NCBI GenBank assembly: GCA_025618425.1
Contig: CM046841.1
Span: 5,684,883 to 5,748,882 of the forward strand
Direction of reading: 5' to 3'
From: Heliocidaris tuberculata
Lineage: Eukaryota; Echinodermata; Echinoidea; Camarodonta; Echinometridae
DNA length: 64,000 bases
The position numbers were made by a program, and so were the translations under genes. The notes under the pieces were generated by a model, which made no database searches, was not told the DNA's origin, and was given only the letters and a program-made list of their open reading frames with translations. Of the stretch, positions 13,089 through 23,499 are shown in pieces (position 1 is the stretch's first letter; each line of letters starts with the position of its first letter).

Positions 13089-14281
13089 AAAATCTTTAAA
13101 AGGGTTTAGATTTTTGAAGATATGCTTAATCAAACACTATTTGGCATTTCATTTTTTTTTCCGAAAAAAAAATTTCTTTTACATCTATCCCCTAAATAAA
13201 CATTATTGAACACAAATTAAGGGGTATTCAGATGAACAAGCAGACTGACTTACCTTCATGAACGAAAGAAGATACGAGAAATACAACATCAGATAGCAGA
13301 AAAATGAAATCTAGATCAGAATAAACTTGTAATGAGTTGAACCTTAACAAGTTGAAGTGTATGGCAGAACGGATCAGAAGAAGTATCTGTAGGTATATAC
13401 TTGGAGGTCCTCCAGCAAGTGAATATAACTTGATGGTCGATCTACGTGAAAATAAAATCAAGTGTTAAAATTAAGATTTATGAGAAAAAGGGGTGGGAAG
13501 TCATTTATATAACCATGATAATGTTGAATCGAAAGTGTAATGTGCCAATCGGTAAAGATGATTTGAGGTTATATTTTTAGAATATTCTGTACAGTTTAAA
13601 CCCCATCGTCTCCTGTGGATTTAATTTAAAATCCCCTTTACCTTCCGCAAGAATAAGAAATACTTTATTTTTAGGTGTTTGTTATATATATATATACCCC
13701 TTCAAAATCCGCTAAAATCGGGAAGATAGGAAAGTTATTGAACCAAATCAAAGGGACAATGAATCATTTTATCTGTTCCTCTTTTATGAATAGGTATAGA
13801 TGATCAGTTAAGAAGTTGGGATGGGGTTCCCGTGCTAGACCATTATTACGAGGTTTTCCCTGGTTTCGATCTGTTCTTTTTAAGCCCAGCCAAGCGTAAA
13901 GAATTATGCATTCATACCATCCTGCAGTAAGTCGATTCTATTGCTTTTCATCTCGTCGAAAAGATTGGCATACACTGCCTGCTATTCCTCTTTCTTCTTC
14001 TTTCTTTCTTTATTTTTTCTTATTTTATTTCTATTCTTATTCTTCTCCTTCTTCTTCTTCTTCTTTTTCTCTCTCTCCTAGTTCTCTTATCATTTCCTAT
14101 AATCTTTCTAATAATCGATTCCTTCTGTATATGCAAAACTCGTACTCATATAATGAAGTTCTTTCAGTAACTTGTGTTTAATTGCAAAGGGCGTTCCCAA
14201 CACAAGCTTTCCTTTCTGGGTTTTTGCCTCCTTCTATTTTCTGAATTATTTACTGTATTATAATCTATGTTCACCACATTG
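13025..14281. other. Gene-free stretch with (TA)n and pyrimidine tracts
   Basis: (TA)n covers 13036-13084, and a CTT/TTC-rich tract covers about 13985-14075. Apart from the candidate IL-17 A first exon at 13254-13259, no coding sequence is supportable. Confidence 0.5.
13254..13259 (-). CDS. Candidate first coding exon of IL-17 gene A (Met-Lys)
   Basis: On the - strand ATGAAG is followed by the strong donor GTAAGT. Splicing in phase 0 to the exon at 9313 would give MK-MELTLRMVMVVLCL, matching gene B's MK-LELVFSLRAVMVVLCL. The implied intron is about 3.9 kb and would contain the L1-like relic. The evidence is only the donor and the analogy to gene B. ATGGAG followed by a weak donor near 9480 is an alternative. 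Confidence 0.3.
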
Positions 14282-14357
14282 CTACACATGTATCCTTTGT
14301 ATATCACATTGTACCGATGAGAAGGGAATAAATGTTAATTTCAATCAATCAATTAAT
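14282..14357 (+). mobile_element. LINE 3' end with (CAAT)n tail
   Basis: ACCGATGAGAAGGGAATAAATG followed by TCAATCAATCAATTAA is the usual look of a severely 5'-truncated CR1/L2-type insertion, which ends in a short microsatellite instead of poly-A. No coding part is seen. Confidence 0.35.
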
Positions 14358-14879
14358 TTCGCTCCTATTCCATACTTTTCTTTATTTTTTATTTTTTTTT
14401 CGATTAATTTTCCTGATGACTTTCCGTCAAGTGTTGAGCCCTGTATCCCGTTCCATATTAAAGAAGTTGAAAAATATGGGAAATATTTTTTCATATTTTA
14501 TTTGATAATGTGTGTATAGAAGTCTTTTGTATGACATCGCCTACATGCATGACCAACCATGCAATCTCAAAGTTTCGAAGGAAGCAAAAAGGGAATATAA
14601 TGGGCAATTAATCAAAATTACATAGTTGACATGACTATAACTGTCGCAGAATTGCCTTCACTATTCTTTTATTTGTTGCGTCATAGCTGATTTTAAGAGG
14701 TAGTATTTCCTGACCTTATCTTGCAAACTCCGCTTTTAGTTTTCAAACAACGGCATGGGAAGATGGCAATAAGTCCCACTCTAAGACTGGCAGGTGGTGA
14801 TGATGAAGAATTTCTCTTATAGGCTAAACGAATATTTTTAAAGAACATACTTCTTATCAGTATTATTCCAAATATAGCT

Positions 14880-16134
14880 CATCCATAATGCCCATTACAC
14901 ACGAGACGTCATTTAGATTGCATTGATAATCCCGATCCAATTCGCTAAATTAGCTTTTAAATTCATTGTCAAACGCTCATATCCAAGCGATTTGCTTCTC
15001 CCGTTTACTCCTTTGGTTCATATTAGTCTTTAGTCGTTGAAATTCATGTTCCAGGATCCAAAATGTGCTTCGAAGCTCGAACATTCAAATTATTTCATCG
15101 TCGTTCACTATTATTTAAAGAGGCTAAAGCGTCACTCAAATTCATTAATGACGACTTGGGTTTGGGTTCATGCTCGAGTTTTACTTTCCTTTTCATTAAT
15201 AGGCAGTCAAGTTAGCAGTACTTTATTCATTCATTTTCATACAGGTAAAAGAAGTACAGAAAATAGCCTGGCTTTGCCTTTTTTTATGAATCTATAACTT
15301 CTCAATTATTTTTTTTCGTCATTAAAGCATTCTAATATTGTCGAATGTACTTTGCTGTGGAAAAATTATGTCATCTCATCATGTGGGTGTAAAAAAAATT
15401 ATTGGACTACCTTTGACTTTTGATATACTGTTTCGTTTCAAATGCAAAGTAGACTTTCACATCATATTGTCTGGTTTTTTTTTTATTATTTTGTCTAATC
15501 TTTTTTGTTTTTCAGTTGACCATTAGCTTTGTTATTTCTTCTTTTTGTTTTTGATAACCACAGGCCCCTCCCCCTCCTCCAAATAGGAGGGGTGCTAACG
15601 GGGCTCGAGCAACCAGCTTTAGTCAGAAATCGTTCTGCGGTGCTTGCGTTTGTTTATCAACTTTGTTCTGTTCCATGATTTGACCTTATGTAGAATATAT
15701 ATCGTTTTTTCATCATTATCATTTATTCCTCATCTATGACATTGCAAGAACACGACTTCAAAACTTGTTTATAAATCTCATCTTGTAAAAACAATTTAAA
15801 TTTGACATTCGAAGGGAAGGGGTGCATTGTTAAATCCATTGCTTAAATCGCGAACATGCCTGTCCATTGATGAATTCGAATTCCCAAAATGTTCGCAACC
15901 CGAAGCTCCCGTGAATTTGATTGCTCATTGGGTAAAATTCTAATTTGAATATTCATTCTATCAAAATGCATGATGACAGAAAACTATGCTATCGCTTGTC
16001 CTAAAAATCAAATCTAATGCTCCTTTTAGGCAATTGGATGTTGATCTTGGTGAGCATTCAAATTCAAATGACATCAAGCGACTGTTCATTAATTTGGCTG
16101 CTGTTTTGATGAATTTGTCCGGGAAAACCTACAA
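14880..16134 (+). repeat. Repeat-family member sharing the terminus CGGGAAAACCTA
   Basis: AT-rich DNA in which short words such as GAATTTG, AATTCAT and AATTTGAT recur many times. It ends at GTCCGGGAAAACCTACAAT. The same terminus is present inverted at 16606-16624 and direct at 48471-48486, each next to DNA rich in the same words. The left limit is approximate. No protein is encoded. Confidence 0.4.
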
Positions 16135-16605
16135 TGACTCCAATCAAGCGTAATTAAGGTAACTCAGTGCATACATATAATTATTTTATTTGATGTTTTG
16201 CACAGATCATTTTCCTTCTCTTTGTGGATATCACTCATACATGGCCCCTAAGAGAATGCGTCAGTCGCTGGGCCAGCGCGGACCTACTTCTGATCATGAC
16301 ACTTTTGTGAAAAGGGAATACAGAACATTTGTGGCAAGACATTAATAAATAGGTTGATAAGTTTAAAAATAAACCTAACTGTTTCAGCAGTACATCTAAG
16401 TCCTGCTTCTATTATGTCTATCCACCCAGGTGTATAAGTGGTTATTCGGTATGATAATTGTGTTTGACTATATTATAAGCATGTACGCGCCTTTAAAGAG
16501 GAGACTGACTAGAATGATTTCTAGTGGAGTGGAGATACTGTACACTATGCTATACAGTAAATGAATCCAATGACCGGGGTGATAATGAATGTGTGAAGCC
16601 TCTAG

Positions 16606-17660
16606 AAACATATTATAGGTTTTCCCGTCCATTTTAACACTTTTTCATTCAATTTCATCACAAATGTCAAATTTAATTTCGTCATTTGTCATTCAAGTTG
16701 TTCAATGGGCAATAAATTTCAACATTTGTCCATTCCTTTTCGCCAGATTTTATTTGAATTCTTCTTACCTGACGACCCGCTGCAGAATCTTATGATCGAA
16801 TTCGTCTTTGTGCAATCAATTTCAAAAAACTTTCAATCAAATTCATCGGATAGACAAAACAAAAACAATTTAAAGGAAAAAGCTGACACCCTTTTTCACA
16901 ATTCATGTATGCTTCCTCATTTTAACGAATAAGATATATGAAAAGGTAAATACAAAACTTTAATTTGCATGAATACAGAAATGTGTTTTTTTTCGTGAAT
17001 GTTTTACCAGATATCAAAACAAGAAATTGAATATAAATATTAATTTGTAGCAAACGATCGAGTGAATAATCTTTGCCAAAATTGATTGCAAAATGATGAA
17101 ATTGATTCAATTCATTTCACTTCAAGGTTTATAAGGTTTATAACAACATATCTTTGCAGCGGGGATGCTGAATTGTGATAGTATTACAAATAAAAAAACA
17201 TGAAAAATTACAATATACAAATTCATAATTTCAATGAATATATGTTAGTTTAGCACCAAAAAAATTGAAACATACATATAATCTTTAACCTGTAATTGTG
17301 AATATGCTTCTGTAGTTTCATTAAGTTGAATAATCCTGCTCAAATGTGAATTATGCAGGGTACAGACACTAGAAAATGATTGACATGGGTTCTTACAGGG
17401 AACTTGCAGGAAAAAGAATGTCAATGAATTATCAGTTTGGTTACAACAATCGAAACTCTATAATTCTTTTAAGATAACTTTACAGTTTATAAATTTTAGA
17501 AATGATACGACCAGTGGTTGCGCTTATACAGAGTAAACAAAAAAATCAGTTGATGTTGGCACCGGGGGGTGACGAAATTGATTTGACTTTTACGAAATCG
17601 GATGCAACATGATGAAATTGACTGGACAAATTTCAAAAAACGAATTTCGAATGACCAAAG
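16606..17660 (-). repeat. Inverted member of the CGGGAAAACCTA-terminus family
   Basis: It begins TTATAGGTTTTCCCGTCCA, the inverse complement of the terminus at 16119-16134. The following kilobase is full of words like CAATTTCATCA, TTTCGTCA and GATGAAATTGA, last seen near 17650. The right boundary is uncertain and no ORF is convincing. Confidence 0.4.
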
Positions 17661-17984
17661 ATAAAAATTGACCTTGAGATGTGCAAGATCATGCAGTTTC
17701 GGACAGAATTGAATGAAAAGGTGTTAAAATGCACGGGAAATCCTATAATTATTAAGCACTATACAGATGTAAATATTATCATTATTACCATTATTATCAT
17801 TATCATCATCTCCGTCAAAATGAGAGTATTAGTGACTTATCTTGCATTTCCAGGTCATTATGAGATTTATGATACTTCGTTATGTTTCGCTTTATGTTTC
17901 GCCTATGAAGATTGTTTCGCTTATAAAGATTGAAATAAAACTCGTGAAAACAGTATTGCAAGTTGGAATACTGAAATTAAGAAA

Positions 17985-18135
17985 GCACATTTAACATTTG
18001 CTCACATAGTAAAGTATCATATAAAGTAATATTTTTAAAAATCAGATAACTATTTAAAAGGAAGAAGACGCGAATCCCAGTAAGCTTACACTTGTAACGG
18101 GTACGCCTGAGAACACAAGTACAATATAAATACAA
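17985..18135. repeat. Dispersed repeat, copy 1
   Basis: About 145 bases from CATTTAACATTTGCTCACATAG through GCGCGAATCCCAG-like sequence to ACAAGTACAATATAAAT match 47626-47771 in the same order and orientation. No coding capacity is seen. It may be the non-coding end of an unidentified element. Confidence 0.55.
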
Positions 18136-18950
18136 GAAAAGAAGAGAGGGACAGACAAAGAAAGGGAGAGAAAAGTATAGGGAACTAGGAGGAAAGAAGA
18201 AGGAAGAAAACTGCAACATATAAGCAATTGCGGTATAGTGAAAATACTATGGACGGACACAAAAATACTACGTAATTAAACACATAATGTATTTGCTTTG
18301 TAATATTGGGTTTGTGGAGGGTGGTGGGGGTTTATGGGGGTGCCTAAACCCTGCGGAACCCCCCCCCCCCCCGACTACAGGCCTGCGACTTATCATTTTC
18401 TATCAATTCTGTGAAATATAAACTGGATTAAGCACACAAGGAAAATACCTCAGATTTCTATGATAAAAACAAGCAAAACATTCAAGTATAAAACCTGACG
18501 ATGTGTAAATTTATAAAACTGATATTAGTTTTACAAAACTCTTTCTACGGTTTCCGCATTATACGCTTAAATAAACATGTACCGGATAAGATATCACAGA
18601 TCAATAATTCACCCGCAGGTTTTTCTTTCATCGGATATTTTTAAGTATCAGCTTAATATTTCATAATCTGGGTTTGCATTTTATGCTGATTCTCTGAATT
18701 GAAAAGTATTCCAAGCCCGGTAAAGTTCATACAAATTCCTAGGAAGTTATAAGAGGTTTCTGACATAGTGTCTAATTCTTTCCACCGAACAATACTGATC
18801 AATACTGGCCTAAATATTTAGACTGTTTCTATCGGGAAATTTCCTCAAATATCATGAACATCCGCATGCCGATTCGCTCTGACAGTTTTCAATGTATAAT
18901 CTTGATCTAGAAATCATTTAATATAATGCCTTCGGTCTCTTGTTGATATA
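18136..18950. other. Gene-free stretch
   Basis: It contains a purine-rich patch (18140-18210), a GGTGGTGGGGG patch and a poly-C run (18357-18372). No coding region is supportable. Confidence 0.5.
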
Positions 18951-19175
18951 GAGTACCGAAGTGCTGACGTCATATTCGCTCGTCGTCCAGGTTACTGGTT
19001 CCGAACAAGAGAGCCCGTGCATGAGATTCACCGCGAATCATGCAAGCAACGGGCTGGAGCCGGGTAATTTCAATGTTTGGCCCTGGTATGATCACCACGC
19101 CATTGTTTAGCACAAAATAGTTTGGAACCAGCAACCTTGACAACTTGGCCGGTATGATGTCACACTTCGGTACTC
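18951..19175. mobile_element. TIR MITE, 225 bp
   Basis: GAGTACCGAAGTGCTGACGTCA at the left faces TGATGTCACACTTCGGTACTC at the right, terminal inverted repeats of about 23 bp with few differences. TATA lies on both sides, consistent with a TA or TATA target duplication. A longer imperfect inverted repeat continues inside (CAAGAGAGCC, GGTTCCGAAC against GTTTGGAACC). No transposase. Confidence 0.7.
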
Positions 19176-19416
19176 TATATATGCTGTTACACGTGCACAT
19201 ATACCAGGACATTAACTACCTGTACATGTGTCACAATCTTCATGCTAATTTTATATGTTTTAGGGTCTGTTATTTAGCCTTAGCCATGGCAATCTTTGTT
19301 ATTTTAATTAGATACCACTATTAATTTGATATGACATTAGTTATTTTCTTACTGCAATAATAGGCATGCACCCAGGTGCTCTTCTATCATTATGTTCTGG
19401 GCTTGGTTCAGTCATC

Positions 19417-19594
19417 ACTATGAACATGAAGGACAAAGAGAGTGGATATAAACAACCCCTCATTCTACCCTTTACAATGCATAATCACCTGTTCTACTTA
19501 TTTTACAGAATAGCAGTGAAGGGATGTTCTTTTGTCTACCAGAACCACTGTGAAGGGTAGATTGTCCACTCTCTTTGTCCTTCATGTTTATAGT
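19417..19594. mobile_element. TIR MITE, 178 bp
   Basis: ACTATGAACATGAAGGACAA continuing into AGAGAGTGGA faces its inverse complement at 19565-19594 with one mismatch, a 30-bp terminal inverted repeat. A second inner pair, CTACCCTT and AAGGGTAG, extends the palindrome. No coding sequence. Confidence 0.7.
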
Positions 19595-20233
19595 GCATTC
19601 TTGAATGGGTCTGCAGCCATCTCTCACCAGAGATGAACACTTTTTTTGAGCTGGGGCAGCTCCAGGTGGAGCCACACCCGTTACAGTTTGGAAGTCAGCT
19701 AAAGGCCACAGCACACCTTACGATCGATCTGCCTTCTGATTTCAGAAGATAATGTAATATCATTAGACAAATCATTTAAAAATGAAAAATATTTTTGAAT
19801 GAGGGTCTGAATAGTCATACAGATTTCAGTTTCTTCAGATTCTACGTTGGGGTATTCACGTTTTCCCAAATGGTTCGTTTTCCTTGGTTTTCCTTACTCT
19901 TTGTTTCCTCGGGTACCCCAAACTTAACAAGGAGTCATCAGTTTCGGGATCCCTCAGGGTCCGAGATCATCAGTTCTCCTAAATTCTCCACTGTGTACAA
20001 GTTCTTCAGCCAAAGGCTTTGCGCTTTAACGAGTAGAGAGACTTTCATACTTCAGGTTCCACGCCTCGAAAGAACAATTTCCTTTTCATCGTATTCATCG
20101 TCTGTTTTTAACCTACTGTTCATCTCGTTGTTCATCTCGAAAGAACATCTCCTTTTCATCGTATTCATCATCTGTTTTTTAACCTATTTTTCATTTCATA
20201 GTTAAATCTCCAAGTAATACAATATACCTGTAT
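19595..20233. other. Gene-free stretch with a 68-bp tandem duplication
   Basis: GAAAGAACA followed by TCCTTTTCATCGTATTCATC occurs twice in tandem at about 20067-20135 and 20137-20203. The ORF at 19795-20205 runs through it but shows no recognisable domain. Confidence 0.45.
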
Positions 20234-21572
20234 ATGACTCGTACACGTTCAGCCACTCAAAATCTGAAATTTTCATGTTTTTTATGTATGAAAAAAGCAG
20301 AATATAATCAAAATGCTTTATTATGCGTATCTTGTAAAAGATGGGCCCATCTGATATGTTCATCCCATGCTACTTTCCTGTCTGATACTAACTGGATTTG
20401 TGACGTTTGCCTATTCGATGAATTACCTAATAAAACATGAATTGAGATATCACGGCCTGAGATAATCATACCTCGTCAATTTGATACAGCTATATATGAT
20501 AATTATCACAATGCCGACTATATTTTTGATAAAATCAGTTCGTTATCGGGTATAAATATTGTCCATTTAAACGTATGTTCTGTATTGAAAAATATAGAGG
20601 AAGTGCGTAACATGCTGTGCAAGCAAAATACTCAAATATTGTGTCTCTGTGAGACATGGTTAGATTCTTCTGTGTCTAATACAGAGATAGACGTTCAAGG
20701 TTATAGAATTATCAGAGCAGATATAAACCGAAACGGAGGTGGAATATTATTAAAGAACATATTCTGTTCAATGTGAGACATGATATGTCTTTTGGTATAG
20801 CTTGGAATCAATGTGTGTTGAGATATGCATCCCTTAACAGGTATAGACCACCAAACTCACAGACCGCCGTATTGACGTTTTTGATAACTTACTAGTCTAT
20901 AGAATCATTATCTAAAGACTGCATTCTCTTGGGAGATCTCAACTATGACATTATGAAACAGTCACCCTCTTGCCAAACAAAGCGATTACTGGGCTTAGTT
21001 GCAGAGTACGATTTGAAACAATATGTTGAAAAGCCTACGAGAATAACGCAGACATCTACTACTCTAACTGACTTATTATACTCTTCAAATCACAACAAAG
21101 TTACATCTTGCGATGTCGTTCCATTAAGCATGAGTGATCATGAGTGATCACTCTAGTGCTTTTAATACCATAACCCCTCATGTTCTAATATAATTATAAA
21201 CTGATAGAAATGGAAATTGATGTAAAAACGATTCTTTGGGTTCATAATTTTCTAATAAATGGACCACAATCAGTAAGACTTGGAAATATTCAATCCCCTA
21301 CTCCGGTAACCATGGTAACCAATATAAATAAGGAGCTCCACAGGGTTGCGTCATTTCGCCCTTGTTATTTTCGCTGTATACCAGTGATTGTTGAAGTACA
21401 AGTCAATGTTGTAATTTCATCACAGGTTTCATCAAGGGTGGAATTAGTGAGAATGAGTACTTTTGTCAAATTCATAAGTTTTTTGAATGACGTGATCATC
21501 ACAACCTGTCAATGAATGTGTTAAAAACTAAAGAGATAATCCTTTGTATATTCATGAACAGGTAATCGAACA

Positions 21573-22250
21573 AGTACCTGAATACAAGTATCTTGGTACC
21601 TGAATACAAGTATCTTGGTACCTGAATACAAGTATCTCGGTACCTGAATACAAGTATCTTGGTACCTGAATGCAAGTATCTTGGTACCTGAATACAAGTA
21701 TCTCGGTACCTGAATACAAGTATCTTGGTACCTGAATGCAAGTATCTTGGTACCTGAATACAAGTATCTTGGTACCTGAATACAAGTATCTTGGTACATA
21801 CAAGTATCTTGGTACCTGAATACAAGTATCTTGGTACCTGAATACAAGTATCTTGGTACCTGAATACAAGTATCTTGGTACCTGAATACAAGTATCTTGG
21901 TACCTGAATACAAGTATCTTGGTACCTGAATACAAGTATCTTGGTACCTGAATACAAGTATCTCAGTATCTGAATACAAGTATCTTGGTACCTGAATACA
22001 AGTATCTTGGTACCTGAATACAAGTATCTCGGTACCTGAATAAAAGTATCTCAGTACCTGAATACAAGTATCTCAGTACCTGAATACAAGTATCTTGGTA
22101 CCTGAATACAAGTATCTCAGTACCTGAATACAAGTATCTCAGTACCTGAATACAAGTATCTCAGTACCTGAATACAAGTATCTTGGTACCTGAATACAAG
22201 TATCCCTGGTATCCTGAATACAAGTATCTGAATACAAGTATGTTGGTACC
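21573..22250. repeat. 22-bp minisatellite, about 30 copies
   Basis: The unit is GTACCTGAATACAAGTATCTTG with CTTGG/CTCGG/CTCAG variants. One shortened unit lies near 21795 and irregular units near 22205. It lies exactly where the reverse transcriptase of the surrounding relic encodes VPEYKYLG. The unit is not a multiple of three, so the long - strand ORFs across it are artefacts. There are no unique spacers, so it is not CRISPR-like. Confidence 0.9.
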
Positions 22251-22869
22251 TGGATTGATAACCTAAAATGGAATAAGAACGCTAATGCTGTACATAGCAA
22301 AGCAAATCAACGGATGTTTCTTTCCTAAGGAAGCTTTAAAAAATCAACGTTGAGATGACAATCTTGCACCTTTTTACGAGTCTATCTTTGAAAGTGTTCT
22401 TTTATTCAATCTCATTTGTGTTTATGGAAAACCTCACCCAAGCAGACAAAACTAAACTAGAACGTACTAGGAAAATTACACAGCGTCTGATCGGTATTGA
22501 ATTGCCACCCCTATCAGTTTTGTTTGAAGATCGCACACTGACTAAAATAACTTCATTTATGAAAGACCCGTTACACCCATTATTTTCTTCTTTTACATCA
22601 ACCGCTCAAAAATACGCTGAGCCAGATTCAGAACTTCTTTTATTCCAAATTTTATCCACATCTACAACGCACAAGCAACAAGAAGTTCGCGGCTACGAGC
22701 GAAAGCAAAATAATGATGATTATGATTATTTGTTCACATTTTTGGATTATTTGGATTGTATTCTTACTCATATCGCTTTATCTTGCTGTCTTGCGATAGG
22801 TGTTCCCTGGTGGAGTGGAGGTTGATTCTCTTTGCAGCTATATCGATACTTTTTTTTCTGTGTGTCATT

Positions 22870-22997
22870 CTCTATTTCTCTGTTTCTCTCTCTCTCTCTC
22901 TCTCTCTCTCGCACTCTCCCTCTCTTTCTTCCTAGCTCTCTCTTTCCCTTTCCCTGTCTACTTTTCTCCCCTCTCAATTTTTTCCTCGCTCCCTGTA

Positions 22998-23027
<30 letters not shown>
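22870..23027. repeat. (CT)n microsatellites
   Basis: Two CT runs (22886-22912 and 22998-23026) inside the 3' part of the Rex1/CR1-like relic. The Ser/Leu-rich ORFs here derive from them. Confidence 0.85.
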
Positions 23028-23029
<2 letters not shown>

Positions 23030-23499
23030 GTATTTCGAGCTCAAGCTCTCTTTCTGCTCGTATTTCGGTTGTGATGTTGTTATCTATTCCAGTTTCATAT
23101 TTATGTCCATACCTGAATGCATTCATGATGTGACTCAGAATGATATTTATATCATCTTACTATTCATAATAATGTTATCCTGTCTTGTTATGTTGTTTGT
23201 TGAGACCCGGAGGGATGTGTTTTTATTTATTGTGTTATCTTCCTTCTGGTTCTCAGCATACCATACTATGTTTTGTCTATGTTTTACATATTGCATGTAA
23301 CACCAATGGAAAGCAAATTTCTGTATTATATATGGAACAATAAATCTTGAATCTTGAATCTTGCTCCTTAGGGATCACAAATCTCCCAAAGTATATATAA
23401 GTTTGTCTATTAAAAAAAAATTAAGAAAATTGATTTAATCGACTTGAAGAATAATTTAAGTCAAATGATATATTTGCAAAGCGTTATTTCAGAAACTGA

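Larger units (their letters stand above)
20234..23362 (+). pseudogene. Rex1/CR1-like retrotransposon relic with PHD finger
   Basis: A decayed non-LTR element in order. A PHD-type zinc finger comes first at 20234-20440 (CFLC, CVSC, WAH..C, WICDVC). Endonuclease pieces follow: LNVCSVLKNIEEVRNML, LCLCETWLDSSVS, GGGILLK (20560-20760), GDLNYDI and DLKQYVEKPTRIT (20929-21147). A reverse-transcriptase piece GAPQGCVISPLLFSLYTSD is at 21332-21390. A minisatellite lies at 21573-22250, then YLGTWIDNLKWNKN and KANQRMF, and a Rex1-type tail DPLHPLFSSF (22560-22590). The 3' end has ATCTTGAATCTTGAATCTTG (23344-23363), a typical CR1-type tandem tail. Stops, frameshifts and deletions make it non-functional. 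PHD domains are known from ORF1-type proteins of CR1-like elements. Confidence 0.75.

Noticed and set aside
21499..22023. Long - strand ORFs with repeated YSGTKILVFRYQDTC
   Set aside because: The 22-bp minisatellite keeps all frames open; the sequence cycles through frames and there is no other coding evidence.
21573..22250. CRISPR-like array
   Set aside because: Units are contiguous with no unique spacers, and the genome is eukaryotic.
22800..23300. Ser/Leu-rich ORF of 166 codons
   Set aside because: Runs through (CT)n microsatellites in the 3' part of a LINE relic.
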